This document shows positions 45,095 to 55,632 of a stretch of 64,000 bases of DNA, piece by piece. Source of the DNA: Dermatemys mawii (Eukaryota; Chordata; Testudines; Dermatemydidae); contig ML677334.1 of assembly GCA_007922305.1 (NCBI GenBank), forward strand, positions 18,894,291 through 18,958,290. Reading direction: 5' to 3'. The notes under the pieces were generated by a model that saw only the letters and a list, made by a program, of their open reading frames with translations, did not search any database and was not told where the DNA came from. The position numbers and the translations under genes are program-made. Every line of letters begins with the position of its first letter. Positions within the stretch are counted from its first letter, which is position 1.

Positions 45095-46330
45095 ACGTCT
45101 AATGGTGTCTTATTACTCTTACATTTCGTTCAGCATTATTACTTTAAAATTTTTCCTTCCAACTGAACATCTGTCTGATATTACTTATCCACAGGTCTAT
45201 TAGCCTGCATTTTCCCTCAACTGAATTTAGTTTCATTTTCTGATCTCTAGTTTCTTTTGAATTTCTCGGTCCTACAACTCCATGAATTTAACAATCCACA
45301 AATACCAGTTAACCTGGATGTGTTAGCTAAAGCATCCTTACTCTACAGAGAATTAAGTGATTTTTCTCTCTAGTTCTTCTATAACTTTAATCAAAAATTT
45401 TCTGACTTTTGTCCTGGGTCTGAGGGAGCTGCCTGACAAACTAAACTGTGATTTATAAAGTCTTTCAGCTAACTCAGAAGCAATCCCTTTAATACTTCTG
45501 ATGCAGCTGCTTCTCCCTATTTGTACTGTGCTACTTGACAGGAATGATTTCAAAAAAAGAGTATGATACAAGGTCTAAACAAAATATGGCCGTTTTCTGA
45601 TAGTTTTGTCATTTTCTAGCTGTTTCTTTTCCTGGCCACTATGCTCCCATTCTCCTCTGTGGATTGGACTCTCAATCAGGACTACATGTCTGATGACACA
45701 ATACTTTCTCTCACCTTGGTGAGGGAAGGTGGTGTGTTTACAGGAGTCTATGGACATGCGGCATCATGGGAAATATAGCCTGGCCAGAAAGCGAAATCCA
45801 TAGAGAAGAGTAGGATCACGAGGCATCAAAACTACACTCCCCATGATACACTGAAATGTCACTTTCCATCAAAGTATTTTGCTTTTTAGTAAGTATTTTG
45901 CTTTTTTTTAGTAAAAACGGTTTACTTCACAGTTTTCTACATCCTTTCAAAAAATGTCAATGGTACAGTAATTTCATCAGCAAATTTAATAATCCTAAAA
46001 TTCACATCAGCAGGACCAGGTGATTATTTTTAAGATTTCCCTGTTTTCTCTATGCTGCTCTTAACCATTAGTTACAGGGATTGTCTTGTTTGAATATTTT
46101 CTCCTCCCTATTAAATATAGATTTCAAGGATTTCAGCCTTTTAAAATCACAATTAAATTCATTCTACACCCCTGCATCCTCCCCTTTTTATTTTATTAAT
46201 ATCCTGAAAATTCATCATCTCCTCCTCTCTCAAATGAATGCTGCATCCCAGTATGGTCTGGGCTGAAAGGGCTGGACAGGGAGAACAAAACATGCCAGTT
46301 TCTGAAGCCACCCCAAACCTCTCCATTAGC
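45095..46330 (-). other. MARVELD3-like intron segment, possible old CR1 remnants
   Basis: AT-rich sequence with scattered CR1-like phrases (acatctgtctgatattactt, ttcatcagcaaatttaataa), too diverged to delimit. No exon-like frame was recognised. Confidence 0.35.
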
Positions 46331-47040
46331 TAACGCTGCCAGGCATCTGGTTTTTGATGGGAATGCTGGGTCAAAAAGGAACCTTGGCAATGCTGGTCAA
46401 CACCACTGACTGGGCTGTTAAGTCCTGACGGCAGCACAGTGGGGGCCAAGGCAGGCTCCCTTCCTGGACTGGCTCCATGCAGCTCCTGGAAGCAGCCAAC
46501 TTGTCCCTGCGCCCCTAGGCGCAGGGGTGGCTAGGAAGCTCTGTGCGCTGTCCTCTCCCTGAATGCTGGCTCCACAGCTCCCAGTGGCTGGTAACTGAGG
46601 CCAATGGGAGCTGTGGGAGCAGTGCTTGCAGGCGAGGACAGTTCAGAGCCCCCTGTCTGCCTAGGAGTCAGAGACATGCCTTCACCCCTAACTGCCTCCT
46701 ACACCCCTCCTTGGTCCCAGCCCAGAGTCGTCCTCCACATCCTGCAGCCCCCTCCTGAACCTCTCATCCCTATTCCCACCCTAGAGCCTGCACCTCCAGC
46801 CAGAGTCCTCACCTCTCTCACCCACACCCTAGCCTAGAGCCCCCTCCCCACCCTGAACTCCTCATTTCTGGCATCACCCCAGAGCCCAACCCCCAGCTGG
46901 AGCCCCCACACCAAACCTCTGCGCCAGCCCGGTGAAAATCAGTACGTAAGCAAGGGTTGGGGCGAACGAGCGACGGAGGGAGTGAATAGGGGCAGGGCAA
47001 GGGTGTTCAGTTTTCTGCAATCAGCAAGTTGGCAACCCTA
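46331..47040. mobile_element. hAT-type element, 710 bp, perfect 8-bp target duplication
   Basis: The left end taacgctgccagg and right end gttggcaaccctа-type complement (ttggcaaccccta without the extra c: ggcaaccct a) are inverted repeats of the TAGGGTTGCCA type. The 8-mer ccattagc flanks both sides exactly, at 46323-46330 and 47041-47048. The middle is a large imperfect palindrome: cctaggcgcaggggtggcta and gctctgtgcgctgtcctctc on the left, their near-complements on the right up to tgcctaggag, with the CCAAT-bearing core at 46571-46619. The remainder is C-rich and non-coding. Confidence 0.88.
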
Positions 47041-47584
47041 CCATTAGCTACTTCATACGTAGCACCATGACACACAAACTTGTTGGTTTACTAAAAAGTG
47101 ACCACATGTATTTGCACCAGTTTATTTTGGTTTAGCTTAAAGCTGTTCAACCCAAAAAAGTGTTCATTCAACCTTAGCATCTGTTCAACTAAATGGCATC
47201 TTCAGTTAAACCAGTGCAACTCTGCATGTAGACAAGCTTGCACCAACTGTCACCTCTGGAAAGACCAGGACATAACCCCTCCTTGGTCATATGACCCAGC
47301 CACCTCTCCCCATGGCCACAGCTCAGCTCTTCCCCTCTTCTTCTCCACCTCCATGACTCAGCCTCACCTCCTTCCTTTCCTCCCAGCCCACATGACTGTC
47401 GTTGTCTCGGTAGTTCTTTAGTACAAAGAATGTTTAATTAGACTATATAAAAGTTCTGATAGCACAATAACTCACAGTTCTGAATTTCAAAGCTGAATGT
47501 CTCTCTCCTGCTACTGTAATAACCACAACACGAATGTAAAACACACAGTGCCACACCCCCTCATGAGGGACAAAGGAGACATAC

Positions 47585-47744
47585 CTTCCACTGGATGGGT
47601 GTGGCTTTTTAGCCCTTCTCTCCTCATGGTGTTGGTCAACTCCATGGCGCTCATAATATTGGTGCTGCTTATCGCGGTGAGGTCTCTCAGCATGAGACAT
47701 TTTGTTTCTCACATGTATTTCTTCTTGCTGAATAATCTTCTGAG
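47585..47744 (-). CDS. MARVELD3-like: MARVELD3-like gene, first recognised coding exon
   Basis: This 160-nt exon follows an acceptor-like ttttatctctctag and ends at the donor gtatgt. I place the start at the ATG at 47700-47698: MSHAERPHRDKQHQYYERHG, then a basic/histidine-rich stretch to HPSSGR. With this start the three exons give 984 nt, exactly 327 codons plus stop. The frame is also open upstream to the acceptor, so further coding sequence from an unseen upstream exon is possible. MARVELD3 has a long arginine-rich N-terminus in mammals; here it is much shorter and rich in H, R, K, E and Q. The region is expected to be cytoplasmic. Confidence 0.78.
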
Positions 47745-48296
47745 CTAGAGAGATAAAACCAATTCAGTTTATAGTTCTAATTACTCATTGACCAGCATTT
47801 GCACAACATGATCACCTCTGTGCTAGTTAAGATTTCAGTAAAGGTGATTGAGAAGTACAGTGTGTGTGTGTGGGGGGTGTCGGGGAGAGGAGAGGTGGAT
47901 TCCTTAGTCCATGAGTAAGATGTAGCTTCTTAACAAGGAAGTAAGTTCTCCTTTTACTTTTCCGTTGTCAAGTAACTTTACTTTTCCGCATTCAACAGTA
48001 CAGATATTTAAACAGAGTTTTCTTCTCTCCTAGTCTGATTACAAGGACAATGTATAATATCCTCCTGTATTTCTATATAAAGCTATCTCAAGACTCCTGT
48101 AAGGGTGTATTTTTTGTATAAGACATTAAGAATAGGAAATGCCTACCTACCTACCTATTTATGCATTGTGGTTCCCCTTGACTTTACTAGGAGCCATGTA
48201 CAACTGAGAGCAAAATTTAGCCTGGTAGTTTGTTTAAAGAGGGAACACAAATTAATGCAATGTCTTTTAAAGGGAGGATTATAATTCTGTCTATAG
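47745..48296 (-). other. MARVELD3-like first intron segment
   Basis: Intronic sequence with a short (TG) run near 47861-47875. No recognised element. Confidence 0.4.
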
Positions 48297-48958
48297 CAGG
48301 GGTGGGCAAACATTTTGGCCTGAGGGCCACATCTAGGTATGGAAATTGTATTTCAGGCCATGAATGCTCACAAAATTTGGGGTTGGAGTGTGGGAAAGGG
48401 TGAGGGCTCTGGGGTGGGGCCAGAAATGAGTTCAGGGGGTGGGAGGGGCTCTGGACTGGGGCAAGGGGTAGAGGTGAGGGGAGGAGGGGGCTCTAGCTGT
48501 GGCTGTGGGCTCTGGGGTGAAGCTGAGGATGAGGGGTTGGGATGCAGGAGGGTGTTTTGGGCTGGGACCAAGGGGTTCAGAGGGCAGGATGAGGGGTAGG
48601 GCAGGAGGTTAGGGCACAGGATGGGGTCAGAGGTGCAGGCTCCAAGTGGCACTTACATTAAGTGGCATGCCCCCTTCCGGCTCCTATGTGAGGGTGGGCC
48701 AGGCGGCTCTGTGCACTGTCCTGTCCACAGGTGCCATCTCTGCACCTCCCAATGGCTGTGGTTCTTGGCCAATGGGAGCTTCAGAGCTGGCACTTGAGGA
48801 GGGGACAACATACCGAACCCCCTGGCTGCCCTTAGCCATGGCACACGCAGAGCAGAGGGCAGGCCTCAGAACCTGTTCCCCAGCAGGAGCTCAAGGCTGG
48901 ATTAAAAATCTGAAGGGCCTGATGTGCAAATGTAGGGGGCCACAGTTTGCCCACCCCA
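48297..48958. mobile_element. hAT-type element, 662 bp, with CCAAT core
   Basis: The left end CAGGGGTGGGCAAAC pairs with gtttgcccacccca at the right. Flanking 8-mers gtctatag and ttctgtag agree at 6 of 8. The interior starts with purine-rich ggggctctgg units. At 48743-48781 it carries the core cctcccaatggctgtggttc followed by ttggccaatgggagc, shared with three other families in the window. Preceding gctctgtgcactgtcctgtc matches the same neighbour sequence at 46540. No coding capacity. Confidence 0.82.
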
Positions 48959-49844
48959 TTCTGTAGCTTATGCTTCAACCTGTGTAATGTGCCCAGACAC
49001 GCCCCTCCCCCCCAAAAAAAAATCACAATAAACATGGAGATAAGATTGAGAGTACATTATCCTCAGTTATTTAGGGTAAAACCCATTAGAGGTGTAATTA
49101 TCCTCCAACAATTAATGTTACAAATTCAGGAAATTCAAATGCAAGGTTAACCTTAAAAGGAATCCCAAGCTGTTAAGGCATGGAACTATGCAGTTATTCC
49201 ACGCAAAAAACCTGAACTCCGCCATGTAGCAATACCATGCAACAACTAGACAATTGTGATTAATACATAAACGTTTACAGACCCAAATTAGATGCAACTG
49301 ATTGTAAAAACTTCCCCTCCAGTGTCCCCTCCCTTCCCCTTCATTTTGCCCTGGGTGGTGGCAGTGAAGGGAAGAGTTAAGGTTATACGGCTGACAAATG
49401 AGGAACCACCATCTTTCCTGAAAGCAGGGAATGGCTTCACTTCCATTTTTCTCAAAGGAATTCTATGACCATTTTGAAAGTGGGCCACTGTCTTTCCTGA
49501 GAGCACCATGTAGTCTCACTTTCCCTGAGAACAAAAGGAGATTGTCGCTACCTGTAATTTGAAAAAGGGGCCCTTTGTTAAATTCTTTGCTAAAGGAGAA
49601 ACAATTATGAAGTGGGAACAAAATTTCTAATGTAACCAATGCATGAGATCTGAATAATGTTTAATTATGAAAAGTTTGTATTAGTCCATTAAGATTATGC
49701 AAGCTCTGTGCAGAGAGAGACACAGGATGATAAATGTGAAGTCCTCACTTTAAAGTTAGTTTTGTCAAATTAATCAGCTTGTGTACATGTACGCAATCAG
49801 AATATTCATTCTACACTCAGCCTCAGTGCTGTAGTTTTGGGGAC
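48959..49844 (-). other. MARVELD3-like first intron segment, no recognised element
   Basis: Nothing supportable beyond intronic sequence. Confidence 0.4.
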
Positions 49845-49986
49845 CATATACTGTGCCTGAAGCCTTCGCTGTGGAACAACAGTACCCTGCTATCCTACAG
49901 TGCCCTAGCTCTGCCCACTGCTGACTGTATGATTTGGGACAGTTGACCTAGGTTTCTCAGCTCTTTAATTTCCTCACCTGGAAAAG
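49845..49986 (+). repeat. MIR-type SINE, interrupted at its 3' end
   Basis: gtaccctgctatcctacagt, ctagctctgcccactgctga, gggacagttgacctaggttt and ttaatttcctcacctggaaa follow the MIR 3' core in order. The tail is interrupted by the hAT element that begins at 49987. Confidence 0.6.
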
Positions 49987-50109
49987 TAGGGTGACCAGAT
50001 GTCCTGATTTTTATAGAGGCAGTCCTGATTTTTGGGTCTTTTTCTTCTATAGGCTCCTATTTACCCCCCCCCCCCCCCGATTTTTCACACTTGCTGTCTG
50101 CTCAGCTGA
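49987..50109. mobile_element. Short hAT-type element in a MIR, perfect 8-bp duplication
   Basis: The left end is tagggtgaccag. The right end is a degraded complement (tctgctcagctga). tggaaaag is present on both sides exactly, at 49979-49986 and 50110-50117. A run of 16 C lies inside at about 50065-50080. It is the same family as 44979-45094. Confidence 0.82.
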
Positions 50110-50429
50110 TGGAAAAGGGATATACTGTACTAATTTTCACATCCACTAGTCAGGACTCCTAGTACAAAATTTCAACCCCATGAGCCCCCTTTGAAGTGAA
50201 AAATGCCCCCTACCACACCCCACCCCACCCAACCCAACCCTTTAACTTAGTTCTCTGGGAAAATCAAGTGCTTAGTAAACAAATCGCACAGACAGCAGGT
50301 ACAGGAACGGTCACACCTACCTCTTCCCCAACCAGCAGGGGCCATTCCCAGAGACAGAGTTCACCTCCTCTGCCACGGATCCCGCCTCCCAAAATCCCCA
50401 CCGTGACACCGGCCCTGCTCTAGTCCAGC

Positions 50430-51060
50430 CCGGATCCCTGTCTGCCCCCAGAAAGGAAAATCCAGACCCTGCCCCGTGCACTTCTCCTGCCCCCGCCCCC
50501 CGCTCTCTCTCCCATGCCCCTCTTCCAAAGGGTAGTTAAAGCTCCTCACTTGCCCAGCGGCGGTAGCAGCACCCGGGGGGGGGGGGGGGGGCGCTGAGCG
50601 GGTGGCTTTAGCTGAAGTTTCCTCACCGGGCCTCCCTGCTGCGTACCCTGAGCCAGCGGGGCGGCGTTTCCTCGTGTGCGTGCAAGGCGGGGGCGGGGGA
50701 GGACGAGTCTCGCAGGTGGAGGACAGGTCACCGCCCCTCCCCGCTCTTGTGAGGGCTGGAGCTCTCTTCCCCCTCCCCCCCCCCGGGGGGAGTTTCGCTT
50801 CGCGTCTCGCCCTGCGCGGGCTCCCAGCCGCCGCGCGCGGCTTCTGCCCCGGGGCGCGCGCTGCGGGGGCCAAAGGGTGGGTGGCGAGGGGAACCCAGGC
50901 AGCGTGAGACGGGGGAGGGGTGGTTAATCTCCCCGGGGAAGCAGGAGTCAAACGACGTCCTGCCCGTGCTGCAGCCCCGTCAGTAGGACCCAGGCGGCTG
51001 TAACCCGGGTGCTTAGTTCGAGCGCGGCGCCGCCTTAATTGAGGTTTATCCCCTGGCGCG
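50430..51060. promoter_or_regulatory. CpG island, probable promoter of the MARVELD3-like gene
   Basis: Dense CpG dinucleotides (for example tcgcttcgcgtctcgc, ccgccgcgcgcggc, gggcgcgcgctgcg) stand out sharply against the AT-rich surroundings. GC boxes of the gggcggggg type are at about 50688-50699. It lies about 2.7 kb upstream of the first recognised exon on the - strand, where a 5' non-coding exon is expected. A donor-like gcaagtgagg (- strand, GT at 50549-50548) could end such an exon. Bidirectional activity is possible. Open frames here follow from GC content. Confidence 0.75.
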
Positions 51061-51250
51061 CTAATCTCTGTAGAGCGCTTTGGAGCTGTTGCTATGTCGT
51101 GAGATTTATGCCAAGTATGTGGGGATGGGCCTTTATTTTCTCAGCAATAGCTAATGGGGGACGGACAACATGGCAGGCCTCAGAGTTGGGAGTGATTAAG
51201 TCCCAGCTCCTGCCCCTATTGTTGTGCACGTTTAAACAGTGTCTTTGGGG

Positions 51251-51828
51251 GCAGTGGCCCTCAACCAGGGGTACATGTACCTCTAGGAGTACGCAGGGGT
51301 CTTTCAGGAGGTACAGCGACTTATTTTGATATTTGCTTAGTTTTACAACATGCTACATAAAAAGCATCGGCTAGTCCATACAAACTAAAATTTCATACAA
51401 TGGTTTATTTATACCACTCTGTATACTGCCATGTAAATGCATTATTTATATTCAGGGGAGGCTCTAGGGTTTTTGCTGCTCCAAGTGCGGCAGTCAGGCG
51501 GGCTTCGGCGGCATGGCTGCAGGAGGTCCGCTGGCCCTGCTGATTCCGTGGTGTCTGGGCGGGAGGTCCACGTGTCTAGTGGCCCCTGCTTGCTGCACTT
51601 GTGCCTGGAGCCGGCCCTGTTTATATTCCAATTGATTTACTTCATAGCTATATGGTGAAAATGAGAAAGGAAGTAATTTTTCAGTAACTGTGCTGTAACT
51701 ACTTTGTATTTTTAGCTCTGATTTTTGCAAGCAAGTCGTTTTTAAGTGAGGTGAAACTTGGGGGTATGCAAGACAAATCACACTCCTGAAAGGGGTACCA
51801 TAGTCTGAAAGGTTAGGAAGAGTCACTG
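51251..51828. mobile_element. hAT-type element interrupted by a second hAT-type element
   Basis: The left end cagtggccctcaacca and right end ggttaggaagagtcactg are inverted repeats of the CAGTGGTTCTCAACC type. Flanks ctttgggg and ctttgaga are similar (6 of 8, with a one-base offset at the left). The right half (about 51655-51780) is repeated as a fragment at 53425-53571. The copy is split by a 167-bp insertion at 51453-51619. Confidence 0.75.
51453..51619. mobile_element. Nested short hAT-type element, perfect 8-bp duplication
   Basis: The ends caggggaggctcta and gagccggccctg are inverted repeats (CAGGGCCGGCTC type). tttatatt flanks both sides exactly, at 51445-51452 and 51620-51627. At 167 bp, it is GC-rich in an AT-rich host element. 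It is younger than the element around it. Confidence 0.87.
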
Positions 51829-52086
51829 CTTTGAGATTTCTAAGCAGAGCAGGGGAATAGAGAAGTGAGACCCAGTCACAACCAGTTACAGCCACACAGT
51901 TAGCCAGTGCCCTGCCCCCTTAAAAGTGACTGAGTGGAGTAGCAAGCAGGAGTCAGGAGGGAGAGAGACTGATGAGTGAGGCACTGATGCAGACCTTGGG
52001 ACTAAGGGGTGATGCAGTCTAGTAGACAGCACTGTCAGCATAAATCCTCTCTGTCTTCTGCAGGAGACACAAAGTGGGTGAGAACA

Positions 52087-52205
52087 AAAACAGGAGTCCT
52101 TGTGGCACCTTAGAGACTAAAAAATTTATTTGGGCATAAACTTTTGTGGGCTAAAACCCACTTCATCAGATGCATGGAGTCGAAAATACAGTAAGCAGAA
52201 TATAT
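52087..52205 (-). repeat. Penelope-like terminal fragment
   Basis: Read on the - strand: ccatgcatctgatgaagtgg, gttttagcccacaaaagttt, atgcccaaataaatttttta, then the gtgccacaaggactcctg tail. The CTGATGA box is intact (52169-52163) but the GAAA box is AAAA. No coding body is attached. Confidence 0.75.
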
Positions 52206-53424
52206 ATCAAGTGGGTGAGGTCATATCTTAAGAAGCTGGACTGCAGTTTGTAGCATATGGATTGGTTCAGCTATCAGAAGATAGAGGAAAAAATGAAATG
52301 GAAGAAAAAGAAACAAGGGTATAAATGACCGCATGAACTTATTGTTCTCAATTTGACCATGGGCCCTGCGATATTTGGTGTTATGCTGATAACCCACCGC
52401 TCCTAGAACTGTGCAATTATGTGAGAATCTTACTTTTTAATGAATGAAAGTTCTAGCCCTGCTTATTGTCAACAAAAGATGGTAAATGGGCCCCTAAAGT
52501 TCAAACATCAGAAGGTGGATAAAAAGCCCCTAAAGTTGTTACTGTATTTTAAGATAATGTCATGTATTCTGAACATTTAGGGTTGGCAATTCTGTAGCCT
52601 GAAATCTCTGAAGAACAGAAAATCAAAGAAGACAGACTAAAGAAGAGAGATCTGGCCTCAGGAACCAGAAAGGTAGGAGTGGGGGATTTAAAGATTGATA
52701 AAGGGGAAAAAAGTGGTCTAAGTCAAGAAGGAAATACATTAAACTTTCATTTGATATAAAATAGGTGTTAATTGCCCATTTACATTAATAGCCTTCTGAT
52801 TTCTTTACATGACTTATAAAAGTACTTGGTCTGGTTGACTGAGTATAGGACAGGGAATTCTTGCTTCTAATCTCAGGCATGCCAATTCTTTGTGGTCTTG
52901 AGACTCTGGTCCCTTAAAATGTATGCCTGGAATCACAGAGACCTGCAAGACTAGTCTTTGGTAACTGTCTTACTAGCAAATAACATCAGGGAATGAGAAT
53001 TTACCATTTTAGTTTAGGAGAGAATAATACATTACTTCCCACAAGACATTTCATATTCAGGGCTGTCAAACAAAATTTGATTTTTTTCAGCAGCCACCTA
53101 AGAGAGATTGAATAAAGAATGTCCCCGAGACCCCTGAATCCACACACACAGTAGTCTAGGATGGATAAATATAATTCAGCAAGTAGGTCATGACATGCAT
53201 ATTTTTACCTTATCAAGACTGAATATAGTGTCCCACAGCAATCTGTCCTCCAAGAAATAGTCACGTTCCACGCTGGTTCTGTTCTTACAACTTTGCATAT
53301 ATTAGAGTATTGTGTGTCTTCTCCTTGCAATTCTTATGACAGTAGTGCAGAGCTGTGCAGCTCCATGCATCTGCACAGGTACTAGAACTAGCAGTGCAGA
53401 GGGTGCTGCTGTAACCCCTGGCTT
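52206..53424. other. Upstream flank, no recognised element
   Basis: No exon-like frame or repeat that I can support. Confidence 0.4.
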
Positions 53425-53571
53425 GAAGTGAAGTGAAAATGAGAACGTAAGTAATTTTTCAGTGACAGTGTGCTGTAACTACTTTGTATTTTTATCTCTG
53501 ATTTTGAAAGCAAGTAGTTTTTAAGTGAGGTTAAATTTGGGGGTACACCAGACAAATATATATTATATATT
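53425..53571. repeat. Fragment of the 51251 hAT family
   Basis: gtaagtaatttttcagtgac, gctgtaactactttgtattt, caagtagtttttaagtgagg and tgggggtacaccagacaaat repeat the right half of the element at 51251-51828. The termini are missing. It is followed by a short AT-rich run (53568-53590). Confidence 0.7.
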
Positions 53572-53639
53572 ATATAATTTATTATATACAGGGTTTACAG
53601 TTTGTTTCAATGGCTCTCAGCACCCCCACTACACACATT

Positions 53640-54024
53640 GCTCCAGCCCCGCTGTGCATCTGTCAGAGATGACCGACAGCTAGGAGGGCTGCGTGGGTTT
53701 GTGGGATTTTTTAAAATGGTGTGAAAATTGTGGGATATAGATATTATGGGATGGAGACAATTGCTGGGAAGCTGACCCCGTGCTCCTGGTCATCCTGTGT
53801 GACTCCTTTCTGTTCCACCATGCGTTGCCAAATCTTCCCAAAAGAGAGTGTGCTGGTTGGCTGTGGGTTGCACACTGGGATACCTCCCCATGGTGCATCT
53901 CCCTGTACAGCAACACGAGCACTCTTAGTGAGAACACACACACATAAGCAATGTACTAACTGCGGCAGCTTTATGCTGACATAGTTTGCGTCGATCAAAG
54001 TTTGTAGTATAGACATGGCCTCAG
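53640..54024. repeat. DNA-transposon 3' portion (tagtatagacatggcct end)
   Basis: The right end reads gtagtatagacatggcct. Interior text tgctcctggtcatcctgtgt, cctttctgttccaccatgcg, gtgggttgcacactgggata and cgagcactcttagtgagaac resembles a long turtle DNA transposon. The end is also seen at 61360-61502. Frames are open for up to 90 codons, but no transposase motif was recognised. Confidence 0.5.
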
Positions 54025-54918
54025 TCTTCCGCTCTTCATAGAGCTACATATTGGACTCTTTGTATACCTAAACAAGGCATAAAGCAAATTCCCCCTCTCT
54101 CCCACAAGCATGTGTTAGGGGGAAATGGCCATTTGAAAAAAAGACACACACCCCCACCCCTCAACCCTCAGGTTGGCTGGCTCTATATTTGTTCTAAAAG
54201 ATACATAAGCTGAGTAGAAATTTCTATAATCTTTTAGCTTTAAAAATATTGCTTTAGCAGAGAATAATCTTTTATGGTACTACAAACTGTTCCAGCTATT
54301 TAAAAATGTTTGGTGGCTGTCTGCATAAAAAGTGACTTTCCAGCTGCAAAAGGGTGAGTACCACTAGCCTATAGGCATACTAGGGCTTGTCTAGACTTGG
54401 AGTAAAAGTTTCAAAAGTGCCTAAATCCCAATCTCAAAAGTGATATAGGCACTCAGGAGCCTAACTCACTTAAACACTTGGACTCAATGTAACTCTATTG
54501 TAGGCACTACAAAAGTGCAAAATAGGGCATATACCAGACCAAGTTCCCCTTTGGTAACTTACTGGGAAAGGTCTTGTCAGTATTTTACACCAGTGCAGTC
54601 CGTTCATGCTGGAAGTTTTCACCTGCATAGCTAAAACGACTTAGTATAACCAGGGAAGTGCATGCTGATCCTGCAACTGGATCTACATGGAGAGAGTTCT
54701 CTATCCATTCAGATCCTCATTGAAGTCTATGGGGTTCCATACACCTGCAGAGGTCTGCCCATTTGGATCCATTTGCAGAACTGAGGTTGAAGATGTCTTT
54801 TAGTTGTGTCGAGCTGGAACACTACCCTCCTAAGGTCAACATGACTAACATTTACACTGACTTATTTCTTTTTTTCTCTTCTTTTAACTGGAATATCTAA
54901 GTTTATAATTGGTATGAA
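54025..54918. other. Upstream flank, isolated transposon end at about 54385
   Basis: agggcttgtctagacttgga at 54383-54402 is a lone terminus of the GGGCTTGTCTAC type. The rest includes an old repeat-like phrase (aaagtgcctaaatcccaatc) but nothing that can be delimited. Confidence 0.4.
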
Positions 54919-55632
54919 TAAGGCTGCGAGTTTGTCGTGGAGGTCACAGAGGCCACGGATTCGTCACCTCCCTGACTTCTGCAGCGGCTGATGCAGCTGG
55001 TCTCAGGTGGCCCCTCAGCCAGCTGCTGGGGCAGTATTGGACCACTGTGCCCCCACCCCCAGCAGCAGCAGGAGTTTGGGTCGGGGGCTCAGGGCTGGAG
55101 GTTGAGACGTGGGAGAGGGTGAAAGCAAGGGGTAGTGCTTACCTCAAGGAGGGAGGAGGGTTCCCTGGAAGCGGCGACATCTCCCTCAGCTCCTAGAAGG
55201 AGACATGGCCAGGGAGCTCTGCGCACTGCCTCCGCGTGCAGGCACCGCCCCCGCAGCTCCCACTGGCTATGGTTCCCGTCCAATGGGAGCTGCAAAGCTG
55301 GTGTTCAATGAGGAGGCAGTACACAGAGCTGCCTGGCCATGTCTACACCTAGGAGTTGAGAGACGTCGCAGCTTCTGGGGATGCACAGAGCTGGTTAGGG
55401 AGCCTGCCAGCCCCACCAACCCCTGTGCCCCAGCACCAGTGGGGTCTCGGGCTGCGTGCCGCTGCCTCTCCCCCAACCCGCCATGATCATCCTCAGCACC
55501 CCCAGGCTGTCCCCCTGCCCAAGATTTAGTCAGGAGTATATAGTGCAAGTCATGGGCTGGGAATTTTTGTTTACTGTTCGTGGCCTGTCAATGACTTTTA
55601 CTAAAAATCCCTGTGACTAAAACATAGCCTTA
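54919..55632. mobile_element. hAT-type element, 714 bp, near-perfect 8-bp duplication
   Basis: The left end taaggctgcgagtttgtc and right end gtgactaaaacatagcctta are inverted repeats of the TAAGGCT type. Flanking 8-mers ggtatgaa and gttatgaa agree at 7 of 8. The GC-rich centre holds the CCAAT core (55252-55293: cagctcccactggctatggt and gtccaatgggagctgc), preceded by gctctgcgcactgcctccgc as in other families here. Sub-terminal text near the right end reads caatgacttttactaaaaat. No coding capacity. Confidence 0.85.

Noticed and set aside
50361..50951. 196-codon open frame on the - strand over the CpG island
   Set aside because: Proline, alanine, glycine and arginine dominate, several other frames are open over the same bases, and no exon junction joins it in frame to the MARVELD3-like exon. 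It reflects GC content.
53680..54016. Possible transposase frames of 87-90 codons on both strands
   Set aside because: No catalytic motif could be found. They are treated as part of a decayed element.
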